From: Ruoffia tabacinasalis
GTDB taxonomy: Bacteria; Bacillota; Bacilli; Lactobacillales; Aerococcaceae
Reading direction: 5' to 3'
Assembly (NCBI RefSeq): GCF_005864045.1
Contig: NZ_VBSP01000004.1
Location: forward strand, 1-64,000
DNA: 64,000 bases
The notes under the pieces are model-generated. The model saw only the letters and a list, made by a program, of their open reading frames with translations, searched no databases and had not been told where the DNA came from. Below are positions 8,123 through 17,506 of the stretch, piece after piece (within the stretch, counting starts at the first letter, position 1; the number at the start of each line of letters is the position of its first letter). The position numbers were made by a program, and so were the translations under genes.

Positions 8123-10168
8123 ATGAGATTAAAAAAATTATTATTAGTATCTACATGTGCTTTAGCAATCGGAGCAGGAACTACTCTTGGAAATAATGCT
8201 TTACTACCAACGAGTCAAACCGTTCATGCCCAAGAAGAAACAACAACAGAGGTGGACCAAGAATTACTCGTTCAAATAAAAAATAACTTAGCGGGCGTTC
8301 AACCTGTTAACTTAGAACAATTATTAGAAGTAGAGGATCAATATTTAGTTGATTTATATACTACAAAAAATACTGAAGCAGAATCGAATCCTGAACTGGA
8401 TGTATGGTTAGAAATGTATAACCAGTTAGCAATCGATTACCCTCAATTAAACCTTTTAACAGGTGAGGACTTACAAGCTTATAATGAAGCAGCAGAGGCT
8501 ATTTCTACTTATTCAGAATATAGCTATTCAGATTTAAACACGGCTTTACCTAGTGACATCTTAGGATGGTATACGAACGCATTGTTAGAAAATAACGATG
8601 ACGAGCAAGCTGCTGTTGAATCAATCGTGCCACAAATTACCCAAGCACGTGATGCTTACATCGAACGTCGTACTGAAAGAGAAAATGGCGAAGACAATGG
8701 GAATGGTGAAACTCCAGCACCTGAAGATGAATTTGAAGCAGCGATTTTGGAATATACTGATATTACAGAAGAGCAATTCAGTCAATTCACTGAGGAAGAA
8801 TTAGCACCGATTAAAACAACTGCTGAAAATGGAGATTACGCTCAAGAAACGATGGACATTGTCCGCGACCAAATCATCGAATTAAATCCTGAAATCTTTA
8901 CCGATGAACAGGTCGGTTCAGTTGCTACTAAGATTCGTGAAGCATTCATTGAATCAACACCTGCAACTCAAGAACAATTAGACCAACTTGATGACATTTA
9001 CTTAGTAAGTATGGTAGGTGAAGGAAATCAAGCAGGTACTGATATTGGTGGAGCTTATAACACAGCTGTATACGATAACCCAGAAGTCTTTGGTCCTGAA
9101 GCCAGTCGTTTTAGAGACGCTTTAGTTTCGGATTATAACTTAAATGAAGAAGAGTTATTAGAAGTACCTGATGCTGAATTACTATGGCAAGAATTTTCAG
9201 TCTTCCAAGAAAATAACGCAGAAGACATGGAAGCCTTGGCATTAGCAATGCAAGAAAATTACGGTATTACTGTTGATGATGCAGAAACATCTTCAGATGA
9301 AAGTTCTTCAAGCGAAGAATCATCCGATGAAGAGTCTTCTGATGAGGAATCCTCTGATGAAGAAGAATCATCTGACTCAAGTGAATCCGAACCAGCAAGT
9401 GTTTTAGATATTTACCGTGAAGAATTAGTCGGTCAAACTGATTTAACGATGGAACAATTAAAGCAATTTAGTGATGAACATATTACTAGTTTGATGGATA
9501 GATTGGGACTTTCAACTGAAAGTACTTCTTCAGAAGAATTAACTGCTTTACGCGATGAAATTGTAATTGCTGGTTACGTGAATTTCAGTGATGATCAATT
9601 AGCAAGTGCAATTACTCCTGTTCGTGAAGCTGTCGTTAATCAAACACCAACAACAGATGCTATCTTGAATGAATTTAGTGATCGTACATTCGCTGAATGG
9701 TACAATGAAGCTAAGAATGCTGATGCAAAAGTACCTAGCTACATTTTCCAACAGTTAGTAACAATGTATCCAGACATGTTTAATGATTTAGTTGTTGAAG
9801 CTAAAAACAACATCATTCAAAATACAACTATCACTCAAGATCAAGTTGATCAAATGCAATTTGAAGATATTCTATGGGCTGTTCAACCGAATGAATCTGG
9901 TGAAGTGAATTATGTAGATGTAACTAATTACTTAACTGAAAGATATCCAGATGTAGTCAACGGTGGTGGTTCTCAAACACCTTCAAGTGATGACAATGAA
10001 GAATCATCAAGTGTTGATGTATCTATCAGTTCATCCGTAGAAGAGAATGAAGAAAACTTACCAAACACTGGTGAAAATAGTTCAATTTGGCTTATTATTG
10101 TAGCTGCATTAGCTTTAATCGGTGGAGGTATTTACTTATTCATCTCTGGACGTCGTCATAATAACTAA
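8123..10168 (+). CDS. LPXTG-anchored surface protein with seven degenerate helical repeats
   Basis: 681 aa from the ATG after GGAGGGCG. Signal peptide to about residue 37 (TVHAQ), sorting signal LPNTG (646-650), hydrophobic segment and a GRRHNN tail, so a sortase substrate. The ectodomain has seven copies of a loose motif like T-x(2)-T-x(2)-Q-[LF]-x(2)-F-x-[DE]-x(2)-L, starting near residues 57, 208, 276, 334, 434, 504 and 564. Each is followed by a [NY]P-[ED]-x-F or F-[ST]-D-[DE] helix. A Ser/Glu/Asp linker (about 389-424) splits repeats 4 and 5. I recognise no named domain; adhesion or spacer roles are guesses. Confidence 0.85.
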   Translation: MRLKKLLLVSTCALAIGAGTTLGNNALLPTSQTVHAQEETTTEVDQELLVQIKNNLAGVQPVNLEQLLEVEDQYLVDLYTTKNTEAESNPELDVWLEMYNQLAIDYPQLNLLTGEDLQAYNEAAEAISTYSEYSYSDLNTALPSDILGWYTNALLENNDDEQAAVESIVPQITQARDAYIERRTERENGEDNGNGETPAPEDEFEAAILEYTDITEEQFSQFTEEELAPIKTTAENGDYAQETMDIVRDQIIELNPEIFTDEQVGSVATKIREAFIESTPATQEQLDQLDDIYLVSMVGEGNQAGTDIGGAYNTAVYDNPEVFGPEASRFRDALVSDYNLNEEELLEVPDAELLWQEFSVFQENNAEDMEALALAMQENYGITVDDAETSSDESSSSEESSDEESSDEESSDEEESSDSSESEPASVLDIYREELVGQTDLTMEQLKQFSDEHITSLMDRLGLSTESTSSEELTALRDEIVIAGYVNFSDDQLASAITPVREAVVNQTPTTDAILNEFSDRTFAEWYNEAKNADAKVPSYIFQQLVTMYPDMFNDLVVEAKNNIIQNTTITQDQVDQMQFEDILWAVQPNESGEVNYVDVTNYLTERYPDVVNGGGSQTPSSDDNEESSSVDVSISSSVEENEENLPNTGENSSIWLIIVAALALIGGGIYLFISGRRHNN

Positions 10169-10199
10169 GACAAATCGATAGATAAATAGAATTAAATAA

Positions 10200-10249
10200 A
10201 CCCTAAGCACTCTATAGTTGAGAGACTAAAGAGTGCTTAGGGTATTTTT
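10200..10249. terminator. Bidirectional terminator
   Basis: ACCCTAAGCACTCT / AGAGTGCTTAGGGT with T-rich flanks. It serves the LPXTG gene on the plus strand and the convergent metalloprotease on the minus strand. Confidence 0.85.
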
Positions 10250-10263
10250 GTTTACTCATTTGT

Positions 10264-11601
10264 TTAGTAGTCTAATGTTTCGAATAACTGGTCAAAGTAT
10301 GCAACTGTCTCAGGTCTATCTTCAAGCGAACTATCTGGATAAGCCGATAAATCGGGTTCTTCATCTAAGAAATACTTCAGTGAATACACACCAAAGCCTT
10401 CTGCAAATGATTCAATGGTTGAATTGTAATAAGACTCCTCATCTGCCCATTCACTTTCATAAATGGCCTGCCAATCATCTTGCGTTGACCAAGAATCTTC
10501 TATTTCTTTATCCCAATCGATTAATGCATAGCTAGCAAAATCTAACGTATGACCAAATTCATGATAAATCAGATTTTTATAGATTGGTTTATCCCCTACA
10601 AAATATACTGTCCCATCATCCTTAGCTAAACCATGTAAAGTAAATCCAGGTGTTTCTGAAGGTGGCATTTCGCTTTCCGCTAAAACATAAATATTTGAAA
10701 GTCGGCGTTTGATTTCACTCGGTAATGTTTCAACAACCTCTTCAATCAAAGCGATATTTTCATCTAAGATAGCATCATCTTCGATTTGATCAGAGATAAA
10801 ATAATGTAAAACTGGTTCTTCTAGATGTCCATTATTATATTTATTTGTTAAAATACTAAATTCTTCTCGAGCAATCTCAATCACTTCGGTAGCTAAATCA
10901 TAATCATCACTTTCCGAATCAATTTGGCTATATAATTCCTCAGCACGTAACATTGAAGCTTTAGCATCGGCATACACTGAAGTCGGAATCATTTGTTTTA
11001 ATTCGTAACATTCAACTAAATCTTCGGAATATTCATTAAAATAAATTTGTCTAAGTTTATGATTAATATCCAAGCGTTGCATCGCGATTAAATCACTATA
11101 ATTGTATAAATCGACAACGTCAGTAGTTAAATTCATGGGTGCGACTAAATAATGATCTTCGGGGTCAGCCGAGTAATAGATGTAATATGAAATATAAGTG
11201 GCTATATCTCTATATGTATCTTTATACGCATTAAAGTGAACGAAATTATAAACTTCATCCGTCTGAGCAAATGGCAGTAGAGCTTCATCAGTAAATAAAT
11301 TGTCTTCATTAATTGATACTTGATCACTTGGCAATTCAGCTTCAATCAACGTATAGTCACTTTGAGGATAAATCGTTGTATCAGTATCTATATTTTCGTA
11401 TATGGCTTCATCAACAGGTTCAGCTTCGACTACTTGTGTGTGATCAGCTTGAGTATAGTCTATGCTATCAAGCGACTCAATTGTAGTAGCATTCGTACTA
11501 ACTGGTAAAGCAAATAACACAATAAAAAAAGATAGAAGAGTTAAAGTGTTCAATTTTAACTTGCTTACAACATTTTGATGATTCTTTTCGACCGTCTCCA
11601 T
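10264..11601 (-). CDS. Secreted lethal-factor-like zinc metalloprotease
   Basis: 445 aa from the ATG at 11601 (GGAGG, 8 nt). N-terminal hydrophobic segment (about 18-36) ending near NATT, so exported. The C-terminal third matches the anthrax lethal factor catalytic fold (ATLF/M34): LPSEIKRRLSNIYVLAE (293-309), a glycine/beta region, HEFGH (347-351) and ESFAEGF with Glu397. In lethal factor the zinc ligands are HEFGH plus the Glu of EFFAEAF about 46 residues on; spacing here is the same. The first 290 residues match nothing I know. No LPXTG. Host or bacterial substrate is unknown. Confidence 0.75.
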   Translation of the reverse strand: METVEKNHQNVVSKLKLNTLTLLSFFIVLFALPVSTNATTIESLDSIDYTQADHTQVVEAEPVDEAIYENIDTDTTIYPQSDYTLIEAELPSDQVSINEDNLFTDEALLPFAQTDEVYNFVHFNAYKDTYRDIATYISYYIYYSADPEDHYLVAPMNLTTDVVDLYNYSDLIAMQRLDINHKLRQIYFNEYSEDLVECYELKQMIPTSVYADAKASMLRAEELYSQIDSESDDYDLATEVIEIAREEFSILTNKYNNGHLEEPVLHYFISDQIEDDAILDENIALIEEVVETLPSEIKRRLSNIYVLAESEMPPSETPGFTLHGLAKDDGTVYFVGDKPIYKNLIYHEFGHTLDFASYALIDWDKEIEDSWSTQDDWQAIYESEWADEESYYNSTIESFAEGFGVYSLKYFLDEEPDLSAYPDSSLEDRPETVAYFDQLFETLDY

Positions 11602-11698
11602 ATTGTTACCTCCGCTTTCAATGTAATATATTATAAGTTTAATACAAACCAGCTTAAAGAGAAAGGAATAACAAAAAGAACGCATGTTCCCACTATAA

Positions 11699-11714
11699 AG
11701 TTTCACGTGGAACA
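11699..11714. promoter_or_regulatory. Near-perfect parS site
   Basis: AGTTTCACGTGGAACA; its complement TGTTCCACGTGAAACT matches the ParB consensus TGTTNCACGTGAAACA at 15 of 16 positions. It is intergenic, between the metalloprotease and dnaB. Confidence 0.8.
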
Positions 11715-11796
11715 TATATTCGGTTTTTTACTACTTTACACACCTATTTAAATAGTGGTTAAACTGATTAATCGCCACTTTAATCGAGTTAAACAC

Positions 11797-11830
11797 AAAA
11801 AACTCTTTCTAAATTTAATTAGAAAGAGTT
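11797..11830 (-). terminator. dnaB terminator
   Basis: Stem AACTCTTTCT / AGAAAGAGTT followed on the minus strand by TTTTGTG, just downstream of the dnaB stop. Confidence 0.75.
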
Positions 11831-11839
11831 CATTGTAAG

Positions 11840-13219
11840 TTACATCATGGGTGGTTCGGGTACAAATGAAAGACTTGAGAATTTATTATATTCCTTTTTA
11901 AATAATAAGCGAACTGTATCTCTAGCTCCTGCACGGTTCTTAGCTAAGATAACCTCAACAGTATTATCAGGCAGATCATCATCTTGAACTGGTTCTTCAT
12001 CACCTTCTTGTTGGTGATAATCCTCACGGTATAAGAAGGCAACGATATCCGCATCTTGCTCAATCGATCCAGACTCACGAATATCACTTAAGATAGGTCG
12101 TTTATTCTGACGGTGTTCCACACCACGAGATAATTGAGACAGTGCAATGACAGGTACGCCTAATTCTTTGGCTAATTTCTTCAATTGACGAGAAATTTCA
12201 GATACTTCTTGCTGACGACTTTCGCCACCGGATCCTTCAATTAATTGAAGATAGTCAATCACAATCAGACCTAAATCTGGATTTTCTTGTTTTAATCGTC
12301 TACTTTTCGCACGAATTTCAGATACTTTAATCCCTGCTGTATCATCAATAAAGATCGGTGCATCTTTAAGTGTGTTTGTAGCCACCGTGAAACTATTCCA
12401 TTCATCATCGGTAAGTTGTCCTGTACGTAAATTAGATGCATGTATATTACCTTCCGCACAAATAATACGGTTTACTAAATCTAATGCACCCATCTCTAGT
12501 GAGAATATTACAACAGGTATTTTAGATTTCGTGGCAACGTTTTGGGCAATGTTTAAAGCAAAGGCTGTTTTACCTACGGATGGTCTCGCAGCTAGAATAA
12601 TCAATTGGTCTGGTTGGAAACCACTCGTTAATTTATCTAAGTCGATATAACCTGTTGGTAAACCAACAACGTCTCTTTTCTCTTCCGATAATCGAACAAT
12701 GTTCTCAAATGCATCTGAAATTAACGAGCGTATAGAGACAGGTCCGTCATTATTCTTCCCTTCACCAATTGATAAGATTAGTTTCTCACTTTTTTCGATG
12801 ATATTAGAAATCTCATCACCTTCTTCATAAGCCGTCTGGCTTATTTGTGTACTAGCTGAGATTAAACTACGTAAGATTGATTTATCTTTTACTATCTTTG
12901 CATAATGGTCAACGTTTACAGCTGTTGGTGCTGTTTGGGTTAACTCAATTATATAATCATGGCCACCTACATTTTCAATTTCTCCATAACTCGTAAGTCG
13001 ATCAATTAAGGTGATGGCATCAAGTTCATAATCAGGTGAATCGAAGATATTCGCCATCGCATTAAAGATAATGCGGTGTTTACGTAAATAAAAGTCATCT
13101 TCCTCAATAATTGATTGAACCGTTCCTACTTTAATAGGATTGATAAGTAATGCGCCGAGCACTGATTGTTCAGCTTCTATATTATATGGTAGTTGTCTAT
13201 CCATTGGTTTATTTTCCAA
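11840..13219 (-). CDS. dnaB: Replicative DNA helicase
   Basis: 459 aa. Hexameric helicase that unwinds DNA at the fork. The N-terminal DnaB domain starts DRQLPYNIEAEQSVLGALL and the RecA-like C-terminal domain has Walker A ARPSVGKTAFALNIA and LIVIDYLQLI. I chose the TTG at 13219, because AAGAAGGTGA lies at proper distance before it; the in-frame ATG at 13240 has no good site and would add seven residues. It follows rplI in the common gdpP-rplI-dnaB order. Confidence 0.96.
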   Translation of the reverse strand: MENKPMDRQLPYNIEAEQSVLGALLINPIKVGTVQSIIEEDDFYLRKHRIIFNAMANIFDSPDYELDAITLIDRLTSYGEIENVGGHDYIIELTQTAPTAVNVDHYAKIVKDKSILRSLISASTQISQTAYEEGDEISNIIEKSEKLILSIGEGKNNDGPVSIRSLISDAFENIVRLSEEKRDVVGLPTGYIDLDKLTSGFQPDQLIILAARPSVGKTAFALNIAQNVATKSKIPVVIFSLEMGALDLVNRIICAEGNIHASNLRTGQLTDDEWNSFTVATNTLKDAPIFIDDTAGIKVSEIRAKSRRLKQENPDLGLIVIDYLQLIEGSGGESRQQEVSEISRQLKKLAKELGVPVIALSQLSRGVEHRQNKRPILSDIRESGSIEQDADIVAFLYREDYHQQEGDEEPVQDDDLPDNTVEVILAKNRAGARDTVRLLFKKEYNKFSSLSFVPEPPMM

Positions 13220-13380
13220 CGGTTCACCTTCTTTCTTCATTTCTATATTCTACTCGATTCACTCTTAAATACAAGTATATAAATCATACCAAATTCTCAG
13301 CCTTTTTCATAGTTATCAACATGTTAATAACTTTTATTTAAAGCCTTTTAGTAATATTCATATCTTAATAATTCAAACCA

Positions 13381-13428
13381 ATAAAAATAGTGTATTCATT
13401 GGTTTGAATACCAAATGAATACACTATT
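13381..13428 (-). terminator. rplI terminator
   Basis: Long stem AATAGTGTATTCATTTGGT / ACCAATGAATACACTATT with one bulge and a short T run on the minus strand. It separates gdpP-rplI from dnaB. Confidence 0.75.
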
Positions 13429-13441
13429 AAAATGCTTAAAA

Positions 13442-13457
13442 TGTTTCATATGAAACT
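13442..13457. promoter_or_regulatory. Degenerate parS-like palindrome
   Basis: TGTTTCATATGAAACT keeps both outer arms of parS but has CATATG instead of CACGTG at the centre (13 of 16 matches). It overlaps the end of rplI. It may be a decayed site; ParB binding is doubtful because the central CG is important. Confidence 0.3.
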
Positions 13458-13908
13458 ATTGTTCAACGATATGTACTTTAATATCTGCTGAGACTTCACT
13501 ATGAAGTTTCACTGGAACGTTGTAACGTCCTAAAGAGTTTAAATTTTCACCTAATTGGATCTTACGGCGATCAACCTCGATGTTATATTGCTTTTCAAGC
13601 TCTTCTGCAATTTGTTTAGAAGGGATAGTACCGAATAATCGACCATCTTCACCTGTTTTAGCTGCAATCGTAACAACTGTCTCTTCTTTTTCAATGGCTT
13701 CTTTAATTTCTTTAGATTCAGCTAATTCTTCTTTAGCCAGTCTAGCTTCAGCTTCTTTTTTAGATTTCAGCTGATTTAAAGCTGCACCATCCGCTACTTT
13801 AGCAAGGTTGTTCTTGATTAGATAATTACGTCCGTAACCATCTGATACTTCAATCACATCACCTTTTTTACCTTGTTTCTTGACATCTTTCAATAGAATT
13901 ACTTTCAT
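13456..13908 (-). CDS. rplI: 50S ribosomal protein L9
   Basis: 150 aa, normal length. It starts MKVILLKDVKKQGKKGDVIEV with the L9 signature GYGRNYLIKNNLA, then a long connecting helix rich in Lys/Glu and a C-terminal RNA-binding domain containing EDGRLFGTIPSKQIAEEL. It binds 23S rRNA. The gene follows gdpP by 12 bp and is probably cotranscribed with it. Confidence 0.98.
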   Translation of the reverse strand: MKVILLKDVKKQGKKGDVIEVSDGYGRNYLIKNNLAKVADGAALNQLKSKKEAEARLAKEELAESKEIKEAIEKEETVVTIAAKTGEDGRLFGTIPSKQIAEELEKQYNIEVDRRKIQLGENLNSLGRYNVPVKLHSEVSADIKVHIVEQ

Positions 13909-13920
13909 TCAAAGTCCTCC

Positions 13921-15924
13921 TTATTCTTTATTTATTTCTTCTGATAATTGAATATAGACCTCTTCAGTCGATTTATCTTCAATTTGCGTCGCCGCATTCG
14001 ATAAATGACCTCCGCCACCTAATCTTTCCATAATCGTTTGGACGTTAATACTTCCTAAACTTCGTGCGCTAATCCCTACAACAGAATCACTTCTACGGTA
14101 GATAACAAAGGAAGCTTCAACACCTTTAACGTCTAGTAAAACATCAGCAGTTTGTGACGCTGTTATATTATCAAAAACTTCTTCATTAGGTCCAATAATA
14201 ACTGCATAGCCATCTTTGACAAATTTTGTATGCTCTAATAGTTTGTTACGCTCAATTAAGTTTGATAAATCTTCTTTAAGTAAGCGTTGGATTTGAACAC
14301 GGTCTGCTCCACGAGATTTTAAATAACTTGCTACATCAAAAGTTCTTGAACCTGTTCTTGATGAGAAATTATTCGTATCTACAATCACCCCAGCAAGTAA
14401 TGCTGTTGCCTCAAACTTATTTAATGCTTCATTCGTATTACGCATATTAATGAAGAATTCAGTAATCAACTCTGATGTTGACGACGCATAAGGTTCGATA
14501 TATGTCAGGACCGTTTGCTCTGGGAACTCCTCACCACGACGGTGATGGTCAATAATAACCACATCATGTCCATTTATCAATTCTTCAGCTTCACTTAATG
14601 ACGGACGATGATGATCGACTAAAATCATTAAAGTTTCATCAGACATATATTTTTCAGCTTCTTCTTTATTAACGAAGATATCTTCATCCCATAAGTAACG
14701 AGCTTGATCTAAGGCCAATAACTGACGAATATCTTGATTAAACTCATCTTCATTAATCAGAATACGAGCTGGGACCCCAAAGGATCTGACAATCTTATAA
14801 ATACCTATTGCAGAGCCCATAGAGTCCATATCAGGGGTTTTATGGCCAGATATGAGTATTTGTTCCGCTTGTTGAATTGACGTGCGTAAGGCTTGAAAAA
14901 CTAGTCGTGATTTTATGTTTGTACGTTTCTCTGTAGGATTTGTCTTACCACCATAAAATCTTGCTTTACCAGACTGCGATCGAACGACAATTTGGTCGCC
15001 GCCGCGTCCAAGCGCTAAATCTAAGTTAAGTTGTGCTTGGTCTGATAAGTCATCAATACGATAACTTGGTGAATCTGGATAAGATACGCCAATACTAATT
15101 GATAATGGCATATTTCTTAAAGAATTGCGTTCACGCATCTCATCGAAAAACTTAAATTTATCTTTTTCAAGTTTATCAAGCACATATTGGTTTAGAAGTA
15201 GAATAAATTTTTCCTCATTGATTCGTTTAGTAAAAACGCCATAGGATTCAGCCCATTCATTGATATCATTCAATATAATAGAGTCAAAATTGGTTGCCTG
15301 TTGATCATCGAGTGTTTCTACAATCTCGTTATAGTCATCCAAGAAAAGATAACCGAATACAACTTGATCGAATTTCTTTTGTTCTCGAATCAACACTTCA
15401 TCTGTTACATCAATCATATATAATGCTTTCACATCTGTTTGGTGTAATATACGGTAATACCGGTCCATAAAAGGAACAGTATGCCAATGTTTATCAGATT
15501 CAATTGCTATCATTTTGTCAAACTCTTTATTTATAGATACTAGTGGTTCTCCAAGTAACTCCTGCGATCCAAACAAATGTTGCATCGCTGGATTGACCCA
15601 CTTAATGCGATGATTAGAATCTTGACCATATAATAGGATTCCAATAGGAGAGCGGTACATTGCATCTTCCTGTGCACCTCGTACTGATTGAGAGAGGCGA
15701 CTCGCCATTGTACTTAAGTTACGAATAAAGTTTTCATAATTAAACACAAAAAATACGACAACTGCAATTAATAGTATAAAAAGCATTACACCGATTTCCC
15801 AGCGTAACATTAATGCAGCAAGCATAATGATTGTATATAAAATGACTAAACTATAAATTTGCCAACTAATATCTAATGAATGAAATTGTTCAAAGAATGC
15901 TTTAAGTCTTTCTTTGTTAAACAT
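13921..15924 (-). CDS. gdpP: Cyclic-di-AMP phosphodiesterase GdpP
   Basis: 667 aa with the full GdpP layout: two N-terminal membrane segments (about 20-62), a degenerate PAS domain (from about 90), a degenerate GGDEF domain, and the DHH/DHHA1 phosphodiesterase module from about 340. Visible motifs are MDSMGSAIG, VDHHRPS, IIDHHRRG and GGGGHLSNAA. It hydrolyses c-di-AMP to pApA and so affects wall stress and osmotic responses. It lies in the conserved gdpP-rplI pair. Confidence 0.97.
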   Translation of the reverse strand: MFNKERLKAFFEQFHSLDISWQIYSLVILYTIIMLAALMLRWEIGVMLFILLIAVVVFFVFNYENFIRNLSTMASRLSQSVRGAQEDAMYRSPIGILLYGQDSNHRIKWVNPAMQHLFGSQELLGEPLVSINKEFDKMIAIESDKHWHTVPFMDRYYRILHQTDVKALYMIDVTDEVLIREQKKFDQVVFGYLFLDDYNEIVETLDDQQATNFDSIILNDINEWAESYGVFTKRINEEKFILLLNQYVLDKLEKDKFKFFDEMRERNSLRNMPLSISIGVSYPDSPSYRIDDLSDQAQLNLDLALGRGGDQIVVRSQSGKARFYGGKTNPTEKRTNIKSRLVFQALRTSIQQAEQILISGHKTPDMDSMGSAIGIYKIVRSFGVPARILINEDEFNQDIRQLLALDQARYLWDEDIFVNKEEAEKYMSDETLMILVDHHRPSLSEAEELINGHDVVIIDHHRRGEEFPEQTVLTYIEPYASSTSELITEFFINMRNTNEALNKFEATALLAGVIVDTNNFSSRTGSRTFDVASYLKSRGADRVQIQRLLKEDLSNLIERNKLLEHTKFVKDGYAVIIGPNEEVFDNITASQTADVLLDVKGVEASFVIYRRSDSVVGISARSLGSINVQTIMERLGGGGHLSNAATQIEDKSTEEVYIQLSEEINKE

Positions 15925-16026
15925 ATTTCACCTCATCTAATTAATAATATACTAAGTATTTTAACATAATCAATGTTCTAATGCTATTGTTCCGAAGTTT
16001 ACTAACTTTCTAGAAAATAAGTTAAA

Positions 16027-16042
16027 AGTTTCATGTGAAACA
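16027..16042. promoter_or_regulatory. Degenerate parS-like site
   Basis: AGTTTCATGTGAAACA differs from the parS palindrome by one central base and one end base (14 of 16). It lies in the gdpP-rpsR spacer. Confidence 0.45.
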
Positions 16043-16060
16043 TTTATGTTATTCGTCAAT

Positions 16061-16094
16061 AAAAAAAGAGAGTAGAACACAAGGTCCTACTCTC
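16061..16094 (-). terminator. Terminator of rpsF-ssb-rpsR
   Basis: Stem GAGAGTAGGAC / GTTCTACTCTC followed by seven T on the minus strand. Confidence 0.9.
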
Positions 16095-16105
16095 AGCTAA
16101 TTAAA

Positions 16106-16339
16106 TTAGTCTTTAATTGTAAATGGAATTAGTGCCATAATACGAGTACGTTTAACTGTTGAAGTTAAAGTACGTTGATGTTTAGCACAAGTACCTGTAA
16201 CTCGACGAGGTAAAATTTTACCTTTTTCAGATACGAAACGGCTAACTAAATCCACGTCTTTATAATCAGGGTGATCAATATGATTTGCACAGAAAAAACA
16301 TACTTTTTTTCTGCGTCTTCCACCACGACGTTGTCCCAT
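16106..16339 (-). CDS. rpsR: 30S ribosomal protein S18
   Basis: 77 aa with the S18 core [16 protein letters not shown], preceded by [11 protein letters not shown]18 and S6 form a heterodimer in the 30S platform, and the genes share this operon. Cys14 and Cys17 with His20 resemble the zinc-type C+ version of S18. A GGAGG site precedes the ATG. Confidence 0.97.
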   Translation of the reverse strand: MGQRRGGRRRKKVCFFCANHIDHPDYKDVDLVSRFVSEKGKILPRRVTGTCAKHQRTLTSTVKRTRIMALIPFTIKD

Positions 16340-16380
16340 AGGTGTTATCCTCCTTTATATTTTAAACGAATGTTGAAAGA

Positions 16381-16932
16381 TTAGAATGGTAAGTCATCTT
16401 CAGAGATGTCAACTGGCGTGCCATCTTCCATGTTAAATGGTGAGTTACCGAATCCTCCACTATTGTTATTTGAATTATTGTTTTGATATGATGATTGGTT
16501 ATTGTTGTAGTTGTTTTGTTGGTTTTGAGAGTTGTTATTGTTATAACTTTGTCCGCCACCATAACTACTACTGCTATTATTGTTGCTAGTATCCGCAGGT
16601 CTTTGTTCTGTAACTGAACGTGGCTCCAATAAATGGAACTGTTCTACAACTACTTCAGTAACATAGACACGTTGACCTTGTTGGTTTTCGTAATTACGTG
16701 TTTGAATACGTCCTTCGACTCCAACTTGAGATCCTTTACGGGTAAAGTTAGCAAAGTTTTCTGCTGATTTACGCCAGATTACGCAACTAATAAAATCGGC
16801 TTCACGCTCACCTTGTTGATTAGTAAAATTGCGATTAACGGCTATGGTAAAAGTACCTACTGCAATACCTGACGAAGTAAACTTCAAGTCAACTTCTCGT
16901 GTCAAACGTCCCACTAATTGAACTGTGTTCAC
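16381..16932 (-). CDS. ssb: Single-stranded DNA-binding protein
   Basis: 183 aa from GTG at 16932, which AAGGAGG precedes by 8 nt; an in-frame TTG at 16950 overlaps the ribosome site and is unlikely. OB-fold from [15 protein letters not shown] to about residue 105. Then comes a long Asn/Gln/Ser/Gly-rich disordered linker and the C-terminal acidic tip [10 protein letters not shown], which recruits repair and replication partners. It lies between rpsF and rpsR, the usual place. Confidence 0.97.
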   Translation of the reverse strand: MNTVQLVGRLTREVDLKFTSSGIAVGTFTIAVNRNFTNQQGEREADFISCVIWRKSAENFANFTRKGSQVGVEGRIQTRNYENQQGQRVYVTEVVVEQFHLLEPRSVTEQRPADTSNNNSSSSYGGGQSYNNNNSQNQQNNYNNNQSSYQNNNSNNNSGGFGNSPFNMEDGTPVDISEDDLPF

Positions 16933-16952
16933 AATTACATCCTCCTTCAAAG

Positions 16953-16968
16953 TGTTTCACGTGAAACA
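16953..16968. promoter_or_regulatory. Perfect parS site
   Basis: TGTTTCACGTGAAACA is a full match to the ParB-binding consensus of Bacillota. It lies inside the rpsF-ssb spacer, about 10 kb from oriC. Confidence 0.93.
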
Positions 16969-16970
16969 AA

Positions 16971-17270
16971 TTAAGCTTCTACTTTAGTAATCATAAAACG
17001 TAAGATTCCGCGATTGATCGCAGCTAAACGGTCGAATTCGTTGATTCCTGTAGCATCTGAAGCTTCAGCTGTGATTAAATGATAAATTCCTTCTTTATAA
17101 TCATTAATCTCATATGCTAAGCGACGTTTTGCCCAGTCTTTCGACTCAACAATTGTAGTTCCGTTTGCTGTTAAGATACCATCGAAACGTTCTACTAATT
17201 CATTTTTCTCGTCTTCGTTTAAGTCAGGACGGATAATATATAAAATTTCGTATTTTGTTGTTTGGCTCAT
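16971..17270 (-). CDS. rpsF: 30S ribosomal protein S6
   Basis: 99 aa with the S6 pattern [17 protein letters not shown] near the N-terminus and [21 protein letters not shown] in the middle. It partners S18 in the 30S subunit. First gene of rpsF-ssb-rpsR. The ribosome site GGAGGTGCAAGCC precedes the ATG. Confidence 0.97.
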   Translation of the reverse strand: MSQTTKYEILYIIRPDLNEDEKNELVERFDGILTANGTTIVESKDWAKRRLAYEINDYKEGIYHLITAEASDATGINEFDRLAAINRGILRFMITKVEA

Positions 17271-17506
17271 TTGGCTTGCACCTCCTTTTGGTCTGATGGC
17301 CCTAAATATTTATTAGAGCAAGGAGAGTATAGTTAAATACTCACATCAATGAATTATACAATTATCATCATTTGATTACAAGCTTTATTTGAAAGTTTTT
17401 TATGAGATATTTTACATTATTTTCATCTTATTTTAATAAACCCCTTAGTTTTTATTTATTTTGTGATATAATGATCATATCATTAATTAAAAAAGGAGCG
17501 TTTGAG

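Noticed and set aside
13442-13457. Fourth functional parS site
   Set aside because: The central CACGTG is CATATG, so I list it as a degenerate look-alike only.
17271-17400. S6:S18-binding leader RNA before rpsF
   Set aside because: Known in this position in many bacteria, but I could not recognise its conserved core in this leader.
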